Assembly (NCBI GenBank): GCA_937907455.1
Contig: CALESQ010000009.1
Location: forward strand, 1-12,125
DNA: 12,125 nucleotides
Direction of reading: 5' to 3'
Origin: an uncultured Caldilineales bacterium
Lineage (GTDB): Bacteria; Chloroflexota; Anaerolineae; JAAEKA01
How positions within the stretch are numbered: the stretch's first letter is position 1; every line of letters starts with the position of its first letter. Of the stretch, positions 1 through 6,621 are shown one piece after another. The translations under genes were made by a program, and so were the position numbers. The notes beneath the pieces were generated by a model. That model made no database searches, was not told the origin of the DNA, and worked only from the letters and a program-made list of their open reading frames with translations.

Positions 1-5
1 TCCAT
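1..5 (-). CDS. Start of a minus-strand gene running off the left edge
   Basis: Only the first five bases lie in the window: an ATG read from 5 to 3, followed by GA. The call rests on the bases upstream, which on the minus strand read AGGAGGAG (18 to 11), six bases before the ATG. This is one of the strongest Shine-Dalgarno sequences in the window. The product cannot be identified. It is transcribed divergently from recX. Confidence 0.5.
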
Positions 6-8
6 GGT

Positions 9-68
9 GACTCCTCCTGAATGCTGTTAGGTTCTTCTGCAAGTCCCAGTCTGGCGTAAGGAGGAGTC
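9..68 (-). promoter_or_regulatory. Leader hairpin that can sequester the SD of the left-edge gene
   Basis: GACTCCTCCT at 9-18 is the exact reverse complement of AGGAGGAGTC at 59-68. In the minus-strand transcript the upstream arm would pair over 10 bp with the whole Shine-Dalgarno (11-18), leaving a 40-nt loop. The start codon lies just outside the stem. This geometry is typical of translational control by SD occlusion. The pairing is seen directly; the regulatory role is inferred. No known riboswitch class was recognised. Confidence 0.45.
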
Positions 69-175
69 TTCTGCTACTTGGCATTATCGCGACTTTTGAG
101 AAGCCCTGATGGCCTCGTAGCAAGACTTGATTTTTCCGTGCTTGTGATGTACACTTAATCTTGTATTAATCTGAC

Positions 176-204
176 TTGCTTTTGCAAGCTGTTTGTTCTA
201 TAGA
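176..204 (+). promoter_or_regulatory. Candidate sigma70-type promoter upstream of recX
   Basis: TTGCTT (176-181) and TATAGA (199-204) are separated by exactly 17 bases, in AT-rich DNA that contrasts with the GC-rich surroundings. Transcription would start near 211. A small CTTGC/GCAAG inverted repeat (175-179/184-188) overlaps the -35 region and could be an operator or chance. This promoter would drive the stretch that ends at the terminator at 472-501, and recX by read-through. Confidence 0.35.
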
Positions 205-501
205 AAGTGTCGGTGCGTTGTGGTGGTTGACTGTTGCTGGAAGTGACAGCCAGGATTTACTATTTAAGCCGCAGCCTGCACGAATTCAGAATCATGCGCA
301 GATCGGCGCCGCCCTGTCCGTGGCTGCGTGCGCCGTGGTGCATTTGCCGCGATGACAATAGGCCGCTTTTCGGCCTGAACAATACCCATCTACAAGGACA
401 ATAGTCGGCTATAGCAGCCGGACGGCAGTCGTTGTTATTTGGCGTATCCGTTATCTGTGAAACTGGATTTGTGCTGTGGCCTTTGGTCACGGCATTTTTT
501 T
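205..501 (+). ncRNA. Candidate non-coding transcript or recX attenuator leader
   Basis: This stretch has no convincing protein gene, but it lies between a plausible promoter and a good intrinsic terminator, giving a transcript of about 290 nt. Visible hairpins are AGGCCG/CGGCCT with a 5-nt loop (360-376) and a stem at 404-423 (GGCT/AGCC with an ATAGC loop). The last is the terminator stem. I could not match it to tmRNA, RNase P RNA, SRP RNA or 6S RNA from remembered motifs. The only plus-strand ATG frame of note (294-404, 36 codons) has no Shine-Dalgarno. It may be a small RNA or the attenuated leader of recX. Confidence 0.3.
472..501 (+). terminator. Intrinsic terminator just upstream of recX
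   Basis: A 10-bp stem (472-481 with 485-494, including two G-U pairs) closes a TTT loop and is followed directly by seven Ts (495-501). It ends 28 bases before the recX ATG. No promoter-like sequence lies between it and recX, so it either ends a separate upstream transcript or acts as an attenuator. Confidence 0.6.
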
Positions 502-529
502 ATAACGATCAGCCACTTGTGTATGTGTC

Positions 530-1171
530 ATGGCTGGAATCATCAGCGCAATGCGTTTTCAAAAGCGCAATCGAGAACGCGTGAATGTGTATCTCGATGG
601 TAGCTACGCGTTTCCGGTGACCGCGATCACGGCAGCCCGTTTGCGTATTGGCCAGAGCTTGAGCGACACGGAAATTGCCGGGCTGAGCGCGGATGACGCA
701 GCACAGCGAGCCTACGAACGGGCGCTGCGCTACCTGGCGTCTCGCCCGCGTAGCGTGGTCGAGGTGCGCGACCTTTTGGCGGGCAACCAGGATTTGCTGC
801 CGGAAACGGTGGATGCGGTGCTTGAGCGCCTGCTGCAAGCCGGCTATCTGGATGATGTCGCCTTTGCTCGCTATTGGATCGCTAATCGTGAGCAGTTTCG
901 TCCCCGTGCTCCGCTGGCCTTGCGTCAGGAATTGCGCCAAAAAGGGGTTGCCCCCGCGGTGATCGCCGCCGCGCTGCAAGACATAGATGCGCACGCCAGC
1001 GCATTGCGGGCCGGTTTGGCCCAGGCCCGACGCTATACCGCGCTGGATCATGCTGCTTTTCGCCAGAAACTGGGCGGCTATCTGCTGCGCCGCGGTTTCT
1101 CGCATGAGGTGGTATGGCCCACGGTTGACCGGCTCTGGCAAGACCTGCAAATGCACGAGCAAATTGATTGA
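530..1171 (+). CDS. recX: Regulatory protein RecX
   Basis: This is a RecX-family protein of 213 residues, a modulator that binds the RecA filament and limits its recombinase and coprotease activity. Family features are visible in order: an N-terminal stretch with QKRN..RVNVYLDG (residues 11-24), YLASRPRS (68-75), a repeat core LLQAGYLDDVAFARYW (101-116), LRQELRQKGV (131-140) and a C-terminal KLGGYLLRRGFSHEVV (180-195). These helices form the tandem three-helix repeats of RecX. The ATG at 530 has no clear Shine-Dalgarno. An in-frame ATG at 551 (MRFQKRN) is a possible alternative start. No recA is adjacent in the window. rny follows after 63 bases, so the two may be co-transcribed. A terminator immediately upstream suggests that expression depends on read-through. 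Confidence 0.93.
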   Translation: MAGIISAMRFQKRNRERVNVYLDGSYAFPVTAITAARLRIGQSLSDTEIAGLSADDAAQRAYERALRYLASRPRSVVEVRDLLAGNQDLLPETVDAVLERLLQAGYLDDVAFARYWIANREQFRPRAPLALRQELRQKGVAPAVIAAALQDIDAHASALRAGLAQARRYTALDHAAFRQKLGGYLLRRGFSHEVVWPTVDRLWQDLQMHEQID

Positions 1172-1190
1172 TCATCCCTGATTTTAATTC

Positions 1191-1219
1191 TGTTATGCTT
1201 TAAATAACCCCAGGAAGGA
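1191..1219 (+). promoter_or_regulatory. Possible extended -10 and SD ahead of rny
   Basis: The recX-rny gap carries TGTTATGCT (1191-1199), which fits an extended -10 element without a well-placed -35. AGGAAGGA (1212-1219) lies 15 bases before the rny ATG, a longer spacing than usual. rny could therefore be transcribed alone as well as with recX. Confidence 0.25.
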
Positions 1220-1234
1220 ACCCAGAAGCCCACA

Positions 1235-2782
1235 ATGCAAACACCGGTGTTAATGATGATGTTGGGCCTGTTATTGGGTCTGGTGCTTGGCGCAATCGTT
1301 GGCTATTTTCTGTACCGCTATGTCAGCAACGAGCGTGTGAAATCGGCCACCAGTCGGGCTGATGAAATTGTGCGTGATGCTGAGCGCAGCATGGAACAGA
1401 TGCGCACTCAAGCCGAGCTGCAGATCAAAGAAGAACAGGTTCGCCTGCATGAAGAGATGGAGCAGGAAACCAACAACCGGCGGCGCGACCTGCGCCGTCA
1501 GGAAGAACGGGTGCAACGTCGTCAGGAGACGTTGGACCGCAAGCTGGAAGAACTGGAAAGCCGCGATAAATCCCTGCAAAAGCGCCAAAAATCGCTGGAT
1601 AAACGTATCAGCGACCTGGAAAAGATGGAAACGCAGCAACAGCAGGAATTGGAACGCATCTCTGGCCTGAGCCAGGAAGAGGCCAAGCTGGTATTGCTCG
1701 ATTCGGTGCGCGATGAAACCCGTCAGGACATGGCGCGCGTGATCCGTGAAGTTGAGGCCGAAGCCCAGGCCGAGGCTGAGCGTCGGGCGCGCAAGCTGGT
1801 GACGCTGGCTATTCAGCGTGTGGCCTCGGAGCAGGTCGCCGAGACCACAGTAGCTTCGGTGCCTCTGCCCAACGACGAAATGAAGGGACGCATCATTGGC
1901 CGGCAGGGGCGCAACATCCGCTCCATCGAGCAGGCCACCGGCGTGGACCTGATTGTAGACGACACTCCCGAAGCGGTGATTATCTCCAGCTTCGACCCCG
2001 TGCGCCGCGAAGTGGCGCGCATCACCCTGTCCAAGCTGGTGGTGGATGGTCGCATCCATCCGGCGCGGGTGGAAAAGGAAGTGCAGAAGGCGCAAGAAGA
2101 AGTTGCCCAGGCGATTTGGGAAGCTGGTGAGCAGGCTACCTACGACACCGGCCTGCAAGGGCTGCATCCTGAGGTGATCAAACTGCTGGGCCGGTTGCGC
2201 TATCGCACCAGTTATGGGCAGAACCAACTCAACCACGCCGTGGAAACTGCGCATTTGGCCGGTGTGCTGGCCGCCGAGCTGGGCGCTGATATTCGCTCGG
2301 CCAAGATGGGCGGTTTGCTGCACGACCTGGGCAAGGCGGTGACCCACGAGGTGGAAGGGCCGCACGCGCTGGTAGGCGCTGATATTGCCCGCCGCTATGG
2401 CGTGCCGCCTAAGATCGTCAACATGATCGCCGCCCACCACCACGAGGTGGAGCCGGAATCGCTGGAGGCGATCTTGGTAGAGGCGGCAGATGCCGTATCT
2501 GGGGCGCGCCCCGGGGCACGCCGCGAAGCGTTGGAGACTTATCTGCGCCGTGTCACCGCGCTGGAAGACATGGCTAACTCCTTCGAAGGTGTGGAGCATT
2601 CCTATGCTATTCAGGCCGGTCGTGAAATCCGCATCATTGTCAAGCCCAATGTGGTGGATGACATGGCCGCTATTACTCTGTCGCGCGATATTGCCAAAAA
2701 GGTGGAAGACAACCTGGAATATCCGGGGCAAATCAAGGTAACGGTGATTCGCGAAACCCGTTCGGTGGATTACGCCAAGTAA
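1235..2782 (+). CDS. rny: Ribonuclease Y
   Basis: RNase Y is a membrane-anchored endoribonuclease that starts mRNA decay and processes operon transcripts. The 515 residues match the usual family length (about 520). The order is an N-terminal membrane helix (about residues 5-28), a long charged coiled coil rich in Glu, Arg and Gln (about 35-190), a KH domain with the GxxG loop GRQG at 222-225, and an HD domain with the paired metal ligands H363-D364 in GGLLHDLGKAV. H334, H377 and the HHH at 401-403 are further candidate HD-domain ligands. The C-terminal stretch from about 445 to 515 is the conserved family tail. The gene lies after recX and before spoVS, a neighbourhood like Bacillus recA...rny-ymdB-spoVS, but ymdB is absent and a repeat array sits there. 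A RicT homologue is encoded nearby on the other strand. Confidence 0.97.
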   Translation: MQTPVLMMMLGLLLGLVLGAIVGYFLYRYVSNERVKSATSRADEIVRDAERSMEQMRTQAELQIKEEQVRLHEEMEQETNNRRRDLRRQEERVQRRQETLDRKLEELESRDKSLQKRQKSLDKRISDLEKMETQQQQELERISGLSQEEAKLVLLDSVRDETRQDMARVIREVEAEAQAEAERRARKLVTLAIQRVASEQVAETTVASVPLPNDEMKGRIIGRQGRNIRSIEQATGVDLIVDDTPEAVIISSFDPVRREVARITLSKLVVDGRIHPARVEKEVQKAQEEVAQAIWEAGEQATYDTGLQGLHPEVIKLLGRLRYRTSYGQNQLNHAVETAHLAGVLAAELGADIRSAKMGGLLHDLGKAVTHEVEGPHALVGADIARRYGVPPKIVNMIAAHHHEVEPESLEAILVEAADAVSGARPGARREALETYLRRVTALEDMANSFEGVEHSYAIQAGREIRIIVKPNVVDDMAAITLSRDIAKKVEDNLEYPGQIKVTVIRETRSVDYAK

Positions 2783-2793
2783 CCATTGGCTTT

Positions 2794-3177
2794 GGCCGGT
2801 CCCTGCGGGATGGTTCTCAATCTCCAGACGGAGCCAGATTGTACTTGCGAACGCGTCTGCGGACTCGGTCAGGAGATTGGCACATCCCGGAGGGACCGGC
2901 CGCAGCAGGAGGAGACCGGCCGCAGCAGGAGCGTCTGCGGACGCTCTGACCGGTCCCTGCGGGATGGTTCTCAATCTCCAGACGGAGCCAGATTGCTTGT
3001 AGACGCTCTGGCCGGTCCCTGCGGGATGGTTCTCAATCTCCAGACGGAGCCAGATTGTGCTTGCGAACGCGTCTGCGGACTCGGTCAGGAGATTGGCACA
3101 TCCCGGAGGGACCGGCCGCAGCAGGAGGAGACCGGCCGCAGCAGGAGGGGACTGGTCGCAGCAGGAGGAGACCGGCC
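2794..3177. repeat. Intergenic repeat array 1 (A and B inverted modules)
   Basis: Two modules recur here. Module A is 48 bp, starts GGCCGGTCCCTGCGGGATGG, and occurs at 2794-2841, 2948-2995 and 3010-3057. Module B is 49 bp, ends GAGGGACCGGCC, and occurs at 2853-2901 and 3069-3117. B is an imperfect reverse complement of A, so A1-B1 and A3-B2 can each fold into long hairpins, and the A-B pair is repeated with a 216-bp offset. Each A arm also has a mini-palindrome TCCC-TGC-GGGA. The array starts 11 bases after the rny stop codon and ends before the rny-side terminator, so it is probably in the rny 3' UTR. No transposase or clear target duplication is seen. Confidence 0.9.
3118..3177. repeat. 20-bp tandem repeat at the end of array 1
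   Basis: Three tandem copies of GCAGCAGGAGGAGACCGGCC lie at 3118-3137, 3138-3157 and 3158-3177. The middle copy has three substitutions. One more copy plus a partial follows module B1 at 2902-2930. The last bases of the unit (ACCGGCC) match the end of module B, so the tandem appears to have grown by slippage from that end. Confidence 0.85.
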
Positions 3178-3204
3178 GCAACATAAGACCCAAACCGAGA
3201 TCGT

Positions 3205-3240
3205 AGAGGTCGTCTGATAATCAGACGACCTCTTTTTTTT
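3205..3240 (+). terminator. Strong intrinsic terminator after rny and array 1
   Basis: AGAGGTCGTCTGA (3205-3217) and TCAGACGACCTCT (3221-3233) form a perfect 13-bp stem with a TAA loop. The run of eight Ts begins with the last stem base (3233-3240). It should end the recX-rny transcript after the repeat array. Confidence 0.95.
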
Positions 3241-3478
3241 AACGACCTATGATATTATGGTTAATCGCCGTAACTTATTGAGCAAAAAAACGTCACCATT
3301 CTTAACCAGCGTTTAACGAATTAACTGGTTTGGAGTTTTTTAGATAATCCGACAGTCCCCAGCGTGCGGTGTCGGTCATTGTGCAAGGGGCGAAAGTCTA
3401 TAGTTCCCTTCCAGTAGAGAGAAATACAGGTTGTACAGCGCTTTCTCGCTTGCACCCGCTACAGGAGATAGCTCATTT
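3241..3478 (+). promoter_or_regulatory. AT-rich leader region of spoVS
   Basis: This 238-base gap between the terminator and spoVS is more AT-rich than its surroundings and holds no gene. An inverted repeat AACCAG/CTGGTT (3304-3309/3325-3330) flanks a TTTAACGAATTAA core and could be an operator. AAGGG/CCCTT (3385-3389/3406-3410) could form a leader hairpin. TATAGT (3399-3404) and GATAAT (3343-3348) are possible -10 elements, but neither has a well-spaced -35. spoVS must have its own promoter here because a strong terminator lies just upstream. Confidence 0.3.
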
Positions 3479-3745
3479 ATGGAGAAGATTAAAGTTTCAG
3501 CGAATTCCCGTTCTGTTGCCGTAGCGGGAGCTGTTGCCGGGGTTTTGCGCGATGACGCGCAGGTGGAAATCCAGACAATAGGCCCTCATGCGCTTAACCA
3601 GGCGGTGAAAGGGCTGGTAGTAGCGCGAAAGTACCTGCAAGCAGACGGGCTTGATTTGGTATGTACTCCGGGTTTTACGGAGGTGGAGATCAGGGGAGAA
3701 GAACGCACGGCGATTCGGCTGCTGGTGGAGCGCCGCTTGCTGTAA
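3479..3745 (+). CDS. spoVS: Stage V sporulation protein S (SpoVS) family
   Basis: This small Alba-like protein of 88 residues is close to the 86 residues of Bacillus SpoVS. Conserved stretches run along its whole length: MEKIKVSANS at the start, VAGAVAGVLR, IQTIGPHALNQAVKG, DLVCTPGFTEVEI and GEERTAIRLLVE at the end. The start at 3479 is chosen because AGGAGA (3463-3468) lies ten bases upstream and the family N-terminus is MEILKVSA-like. A TTG in frame at 3431 would add 16 unsupported residues. In Bacillus, SpoVS acts in late sporulation; family members are also common in non-sporulating phyla, where their role is unclear and may be nucleic-acid binding. It follows rny, as in other bacteria, and faces the methyltransferase gene. 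Confidence 0.95.
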   Translation: MEKIKVSANSRSVAVAGAVAGVLRDDAQVEIQTIGPHALNQAVKGLVVARKYLQADGLDLVCTPGFTEVEIRGEERTAIRLLVERRLL

Positions 3746-3772
3746 CGCCGCGGGGTTTGTTGTTTGCACAAA

Positions 3773-3792
3773 AGCCGCACCCGGGTGCGGCT
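3773..3792. terminator. Bidirectional terminator between spoVS and the methyltransferase gene
   Basis: AGCCGCACCC (3773-3782) and GGGTGCGGCT (3783-3792) form a perfect palindrome, which folds with about eight pairs and a CCGG loop. On the minus strand it is followed by TTTTG, on the plus strand by TCTTGTTGT. It sits between two converging genes and probably serves both, with the better U-tract on the minus strand. Confidence 0.75.
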
Positions 3793-3802
3793 CTTGTTGT
3801 GT

Positions 3803-4567
3803 TCAGGAACGCTTGCGGGCGACAAAGATCATGCGCTCGCTGTCACTGAGGTAGGGGTCCAGGTCGTAGGAGCCGTAAACCTGCTCGGGGGTGAACCCGG
3901 CCTTGTCCAGCAGCAGTTCGCCTTCACTGCGGTGCAGGTAACGAGCCTGAAACGGGGCCAGGGTACGACGCATCTGGCCGTCGGCGAACACTTCATCGTA
4001 GATGAAAAGTACTTGTTGCAGTTGCCGCGCGGCATCCAGGGTGCGCACCATGTGCTTGAGTACAGTGGCGCCGCTGTCGGGATCAAACCATTGGTTAACC
4101 AGTTCCAGCCGGCCATCAGCCTCCAGCAGATGGCGCGGGTCAGGGTTGTCTACATCAATTATTAGCACGCCGCCGGGGGCCAGCAGTTTGTGCCAGGTAC
4201 GCAGGGCCTGGAGCTGGTCTTCCAGCGAAGTAAGATGCATGAAAGAATTGAGCGCAATGAAGGCCATCTGGAAGTTTTGCGACAGTTTCAGATGGCGCAT
4301 GTCCTGTTCCACCAGCGTGATGCGGCCCTGCATTCGTGCTGCGACTATTTTTGCCTGGGCCACTTCGATCATGCGCGCTGACATATCCACCCCGGTGATG
4401 GTGTGGCCGGCACGGGCCAGCGGCAGCAGCAGTCGCCCGGTGCCGCAGCCCAGCTCCAGCAGCGGCCCGCCGATGTGTTCGGCCATGCCCTGGTAAAAGG
4501 CTACGTCATCCTGAAATGGTTCGTAATCCAGGTCGTAGAAGCGGGCGAAACGATCAAAATCAGCCAC
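3803..4567 (-). CDS. Class I SAM-dependent methyltransferase
   Basis: The protein has 254 residues with a Rossmann-like SAM-binding domain. Motif I is LLELGCGTGRL (36-46), the acidic end of strand 2 is D61 in GVDMS, and D89 in EQDMR is the likely motif II acid. FIALNSFMHL (103-112) is in the motif IV position, and LLAPGGVLIIDVDN (128-141) follows. The C-terminal half (about 145-254) resembles the small-molecule methyltransferase type, with a mixed-strand insert. The substrate cannot be told from sequence. The start is GTG, with GGAG six bases upstream, only 12 bases after the ricT stop, so it is the last gene of holB-ricT-methyltransferase and probably translationally coupled. Its position next to ricT does not by itself prove a shared role. 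Confidence 0.88.
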   Translation of the reverse strand: MADFDRFARFYDLDYEPFQDDVAFYQGMAEHIGGPLLELGCGTGRLLLPLARAGHTITGVDMSARMIEVAQAKIVAARMQGRITLVEQDMRHLKLSQNFQMAFIALNSFMHLTSLEDQLQALRTWHKLLAPGGVLIIDVDNPDPRHLLEADGRLELVNQWFDPDSGATVLKHMVRTLDAARQLQQVLFIYDEVFADGQMRRTLAPFQARYLHRSEGELLLDKAGFTPEQVYGSYDLDPYLSDSERMIFVARKRS

Positions 4568-4579
4568 GGCGTGCTCCGA

Positions 4580-5566
4580 TCAGACAGGTTTGAGGCCGCC
4601 GCGACGGCCGCGCCCGCGGCGTGAACGTTTGGTTGGGGGTGCAGGGGTTTCTTCGCGCCCGTCTGTCGGTTCTTCGGCCGCGTAATCGTCATCGTCTTCA
4701 GCGCTGCTGCGCGCTTCGGCGTTGCGGCGGGCGCCACAGCCGGCGCATCCCCGCTCACCGGCTGCGTTCGTGCGTGTGACCTCGGCCGCGGGAAAGTCTT
4801 GCACAGGGCCATCATCCAAACGCACGGTGATTGTTTCGCTAAGCGGTTGCACGCGGCGTACCCGCCCTTCACCGGCTGGGGTAGTCACCGCCGCGCCGAC
4901 TTTGGGGAGCTGCTTGCGCGCTTCATCATAGACATCTACTTCGTAGGATAAACAGCATAGCAAGCGCCCGCAAACGCCGGAAATTTCCGGCGGATTGAGC
5001 GGTAGATTTTGCTGCTTGGCCATTTTGATGGTGACAGGGGCAAAATCGCGCAGCCAGGCTGAGCAGCACAATTGGCGACCGCACTTGCCAACGCCATCCA
5101 GCACCTTGGCTTGGTCACGCACGCCGATTTGCTTCATCTCGATGCGCGTATTGAAGATGCGGGCCAGATCGCGCACCAGGTCACGGAAATCAATGCGCCC
5201 TTCGGCGGTGAAGGAAACCACCAACCGTGAGCCGTCATAGCTGTATTCGGCGGATACCACGGTGATGGGCAAGCGGTTATCTGCGGCTTTGGCACGGCTA
5301 ACGCGCAGCGCTTCCGCTTCCTGACGGCGAAAGCGGTCGCGTTCTACCAGATCGTGGGCGGTGGCGCGGCGCACCACCGGTTTTAACTCGCTGGTGAGGG
5401 CGCTTTCGCCTACGGCGCGCGGTTGCCATGCTATCTGACCTACTTCCTGGCCCAGCGAGGTTTCTACCACCACATAATCGTTGATGGCTAGGTCAAGCAG
5501 CGCTCCGGGATCGAAATAATACACTTTAGTGACAGGACGAAAACTTACTCCAACAACAACAGGCAT
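4580..5566 (-). CDS. ricT: PSP1-domain protein, RicT/YaaT homologue
   Basis: The 328 residues belong to the PSP1 C-terminal (YaaT) family. In Bacillus, RicT with RicA and RicF forms an iron-sulfur complex that directs RNase Y to many operon mRNAs and affects sporulation, competence and biofilm formation. Six cysteines are arranged as two C-x4-CC groups, C162/C167/C168 in KCGRQLCC and C199/C204/C205 in VCGRLLCC, which match the cluster-binding pattern of the family. The PSP1 core spans about residues 5-260. The tail is unusual: an extra CxxC pair (C274, C277), an acidic stretch EDDDD, then a basic RSRRGRGRRGG end. The ATG is preceded by GGAGGAT. It lies 23 bases after holB, as in Bacillus holB-yaaT. 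ricA and ricF are not in the window. Confidence 0.92.
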   Translation of the reverse strand: MPVVVGVSFRPVTKVYYFDPGALLDLAINDYVVVETSLGQEVGQIAWQPRAVGESALTSELKPVVRRATAHDLVERDRFRRQEAEALRVSRAKAADNRLPITVVSAEYSYDGSRLVVSFTAEGRIDFRDLVRDLARIFNTRIEMKQIGVRDQAKVLDGVGKCGRQLCCSAWLRDFAPVTIKMAKQQNLPLNPPEISGVCGRLLCCLSYEVDVYDEARKQLPKVGAAVTTPAGEGRVRRVQPLSETITVRLDDGPVQDFPAAEVTRTNAAGERGCAGCGARRNAEARSSAEDDDDYAAEEPTDGREETPAPPTKRSRRGRGRRGGLKPV

Positions 5567-5589
5567 ACGTATCCTCCAACCCGACGCGC

Positions 5590-6594
5590 TCAGGTAGCTG
5601 ATGCGGGCATGTGCAGCATCAACGTTTCCAGCAGCAGACGGGTGTTGACGTTTTGATTGATTTGGGTTGGCGCAGCATGCAGACGGCTGATGAATTGCTG
5701 CACCTGGGCCGGAGAAAAGGTTTGCGCTGCCTGCATCAGCGGATCAGCCTGATCGGTGTTGCGTACATGGGCACGGTTGCCCTGCTGGATCAGCAACACA
5801 TCACGCCACCAGCCGATCCACAAGGCTAGCGTGGGTTGAACGGCTGCGGCTGAACGGCTGAGTTCGTCGGCGTAGGCGAAGCGCTGGGCGATGCTTTGGC
5901 CGGGCAGCAGCGCGGCATCGGCGAGGCGACGACTGCGCTCATCCCACGCAGCCTGATCGGTGAGGCGCTGCACTGCCCATCCCAGGCGGCCCTCGGCCAG
6001 CCGTGCCAGCAGTTCGGCTTGGCTGGTGTCAGCTTGCCAACGATGGTGCAGGGCCGCGGCGACTTGCGGCTGAGGAAGTGGACGCAATGCCAGCACCTGA
6101 CAACGCGACAGGATGGTCGGCAGCAAGGCGTGAGGTCGGGCGGAAGTGACCAGCAGCACCACGTAGAGGGGTGGCTCTTCCAGCGTTTTCAGCAACGCGT
6201 TGGCCGCAGCAGGGTTGGCCCGCTCCAGCTCGCGCAGCACAAAGACTTTCACCGGTGCTTCCACAGGCTTCAGGGCTGCCTGGCGTTGCAGTTCACGGAT
6301 CTGGTCAATTTTCAGCACGCCTTCGCGACTGCGTTCGCTGTCATCGGCAGCAACCAGGCGCACATCGGGATGCACACCTTGGGCGATGAGACGGCAGGCG
6401 CGACAGTGGCCGCATGGCTTGTCATCAGCCTGGCAGATCAGCGCGGCGGCTACAGCCAGGGCTAGCGTGCGTTTGCCGATCTGCGCGGGGCCGGTGAGCA
6501 GCAGCGCGTGGGGTATGCGCCCATTTTGCAGGCTGCGTTCCAGCCAATCTATGGCCCATTCATGCCCAAATATGGGCCAAGTGTTGATACTCAT
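5590..6594 (-). CDS. holB: DNA polymerase III subunit delta'
   Basis: This clamp-loader subunit helps load the sliding clamp on DNA. The 334 residues show the AAA+ domain order: a P-loop G35-PAQIG-K41-RT, a zinc module with C54, C61, C64 and C67 (C-x6-C-x2-C-x2-C), a degenerate Walker B region at about 117-126 (VFVLRELERA), NALLKTLEEPP (132-142), and the SRC motif S163-R164-C165. The C-terminal collar domain follows from about 230. The start is set at 6594 because GAGGTG (6605-6600) lies five bases upstream and MSINTWPIFGHEWA matches family N-termini. The frame stays open far upstream through array 2, but those residues are repeat-encoded and not part of the protein. It is the first gene of the minus-strand operon. 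Confidence 0.94.
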   Translation of the reverse strand: MSINTWPIFGHEWAIDWLERSLQNGRIPHALLLTGPAQIGKRTLALAVAAALICQADDKPCGHCRACRLIAQGVHPDVRLVAADDSERSREGVLKIDQIRELQRQAALKPVEAPVKVFVLRELERANPAAANALLKTLEEPPLYVVLLVTSARPHALLPTILSRCQVLALRPLPQPQVAAALHHRWQADTSQAELLARLAEGRLGWAVQRLTDQAAWDERSRRLADAALLPGQSIAQRFAYADELSRSAAAVQPTLALWIGWWRDVLLIQQGNRAHVRNTDQADPLMQAAQTFSPAQVQQFISRLHAAPTQINQNVNTRLLLETLMLHMPASAT

Positions 6595-6621
6595 CGCATC
6601 ACCTCGATGTTTCGTGCGGCT

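Noticed and set aside
78..160. Small plus-strand ORF with a TTG start after AAGGAGGAG (58-66)
   Set aside because: The SD-to-start spacing is too long and the purine run is better explained as the arm pairing with the minus-strand SD.
260..490. Minus-strand frame of 76 codons upstream of recX
   Set aside because: No clear SD, no family resemblance, and it overlaps the plus-strand terminator hairpin.
509..1162. Minus-strand frame opposite recX
   Set aside because: RecX motifs on the plus strand are clear; the antisense product has no recognisable features.
1271..3193. Very long minus-strand frame opposite rny
   Set aside because: The plus strand encodes a complete RNase Y with all domains. 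The antisense frame is a GC-rich shadow joined to repeat-encoded residues.
2786..3217. Plus-strand open frame of 143 codons after rny
   Set aside because: It is made almost wholly of modules A and B, its stop lies in the terminator stem, and the repeat is also open in other frames. It resembles no protein family.
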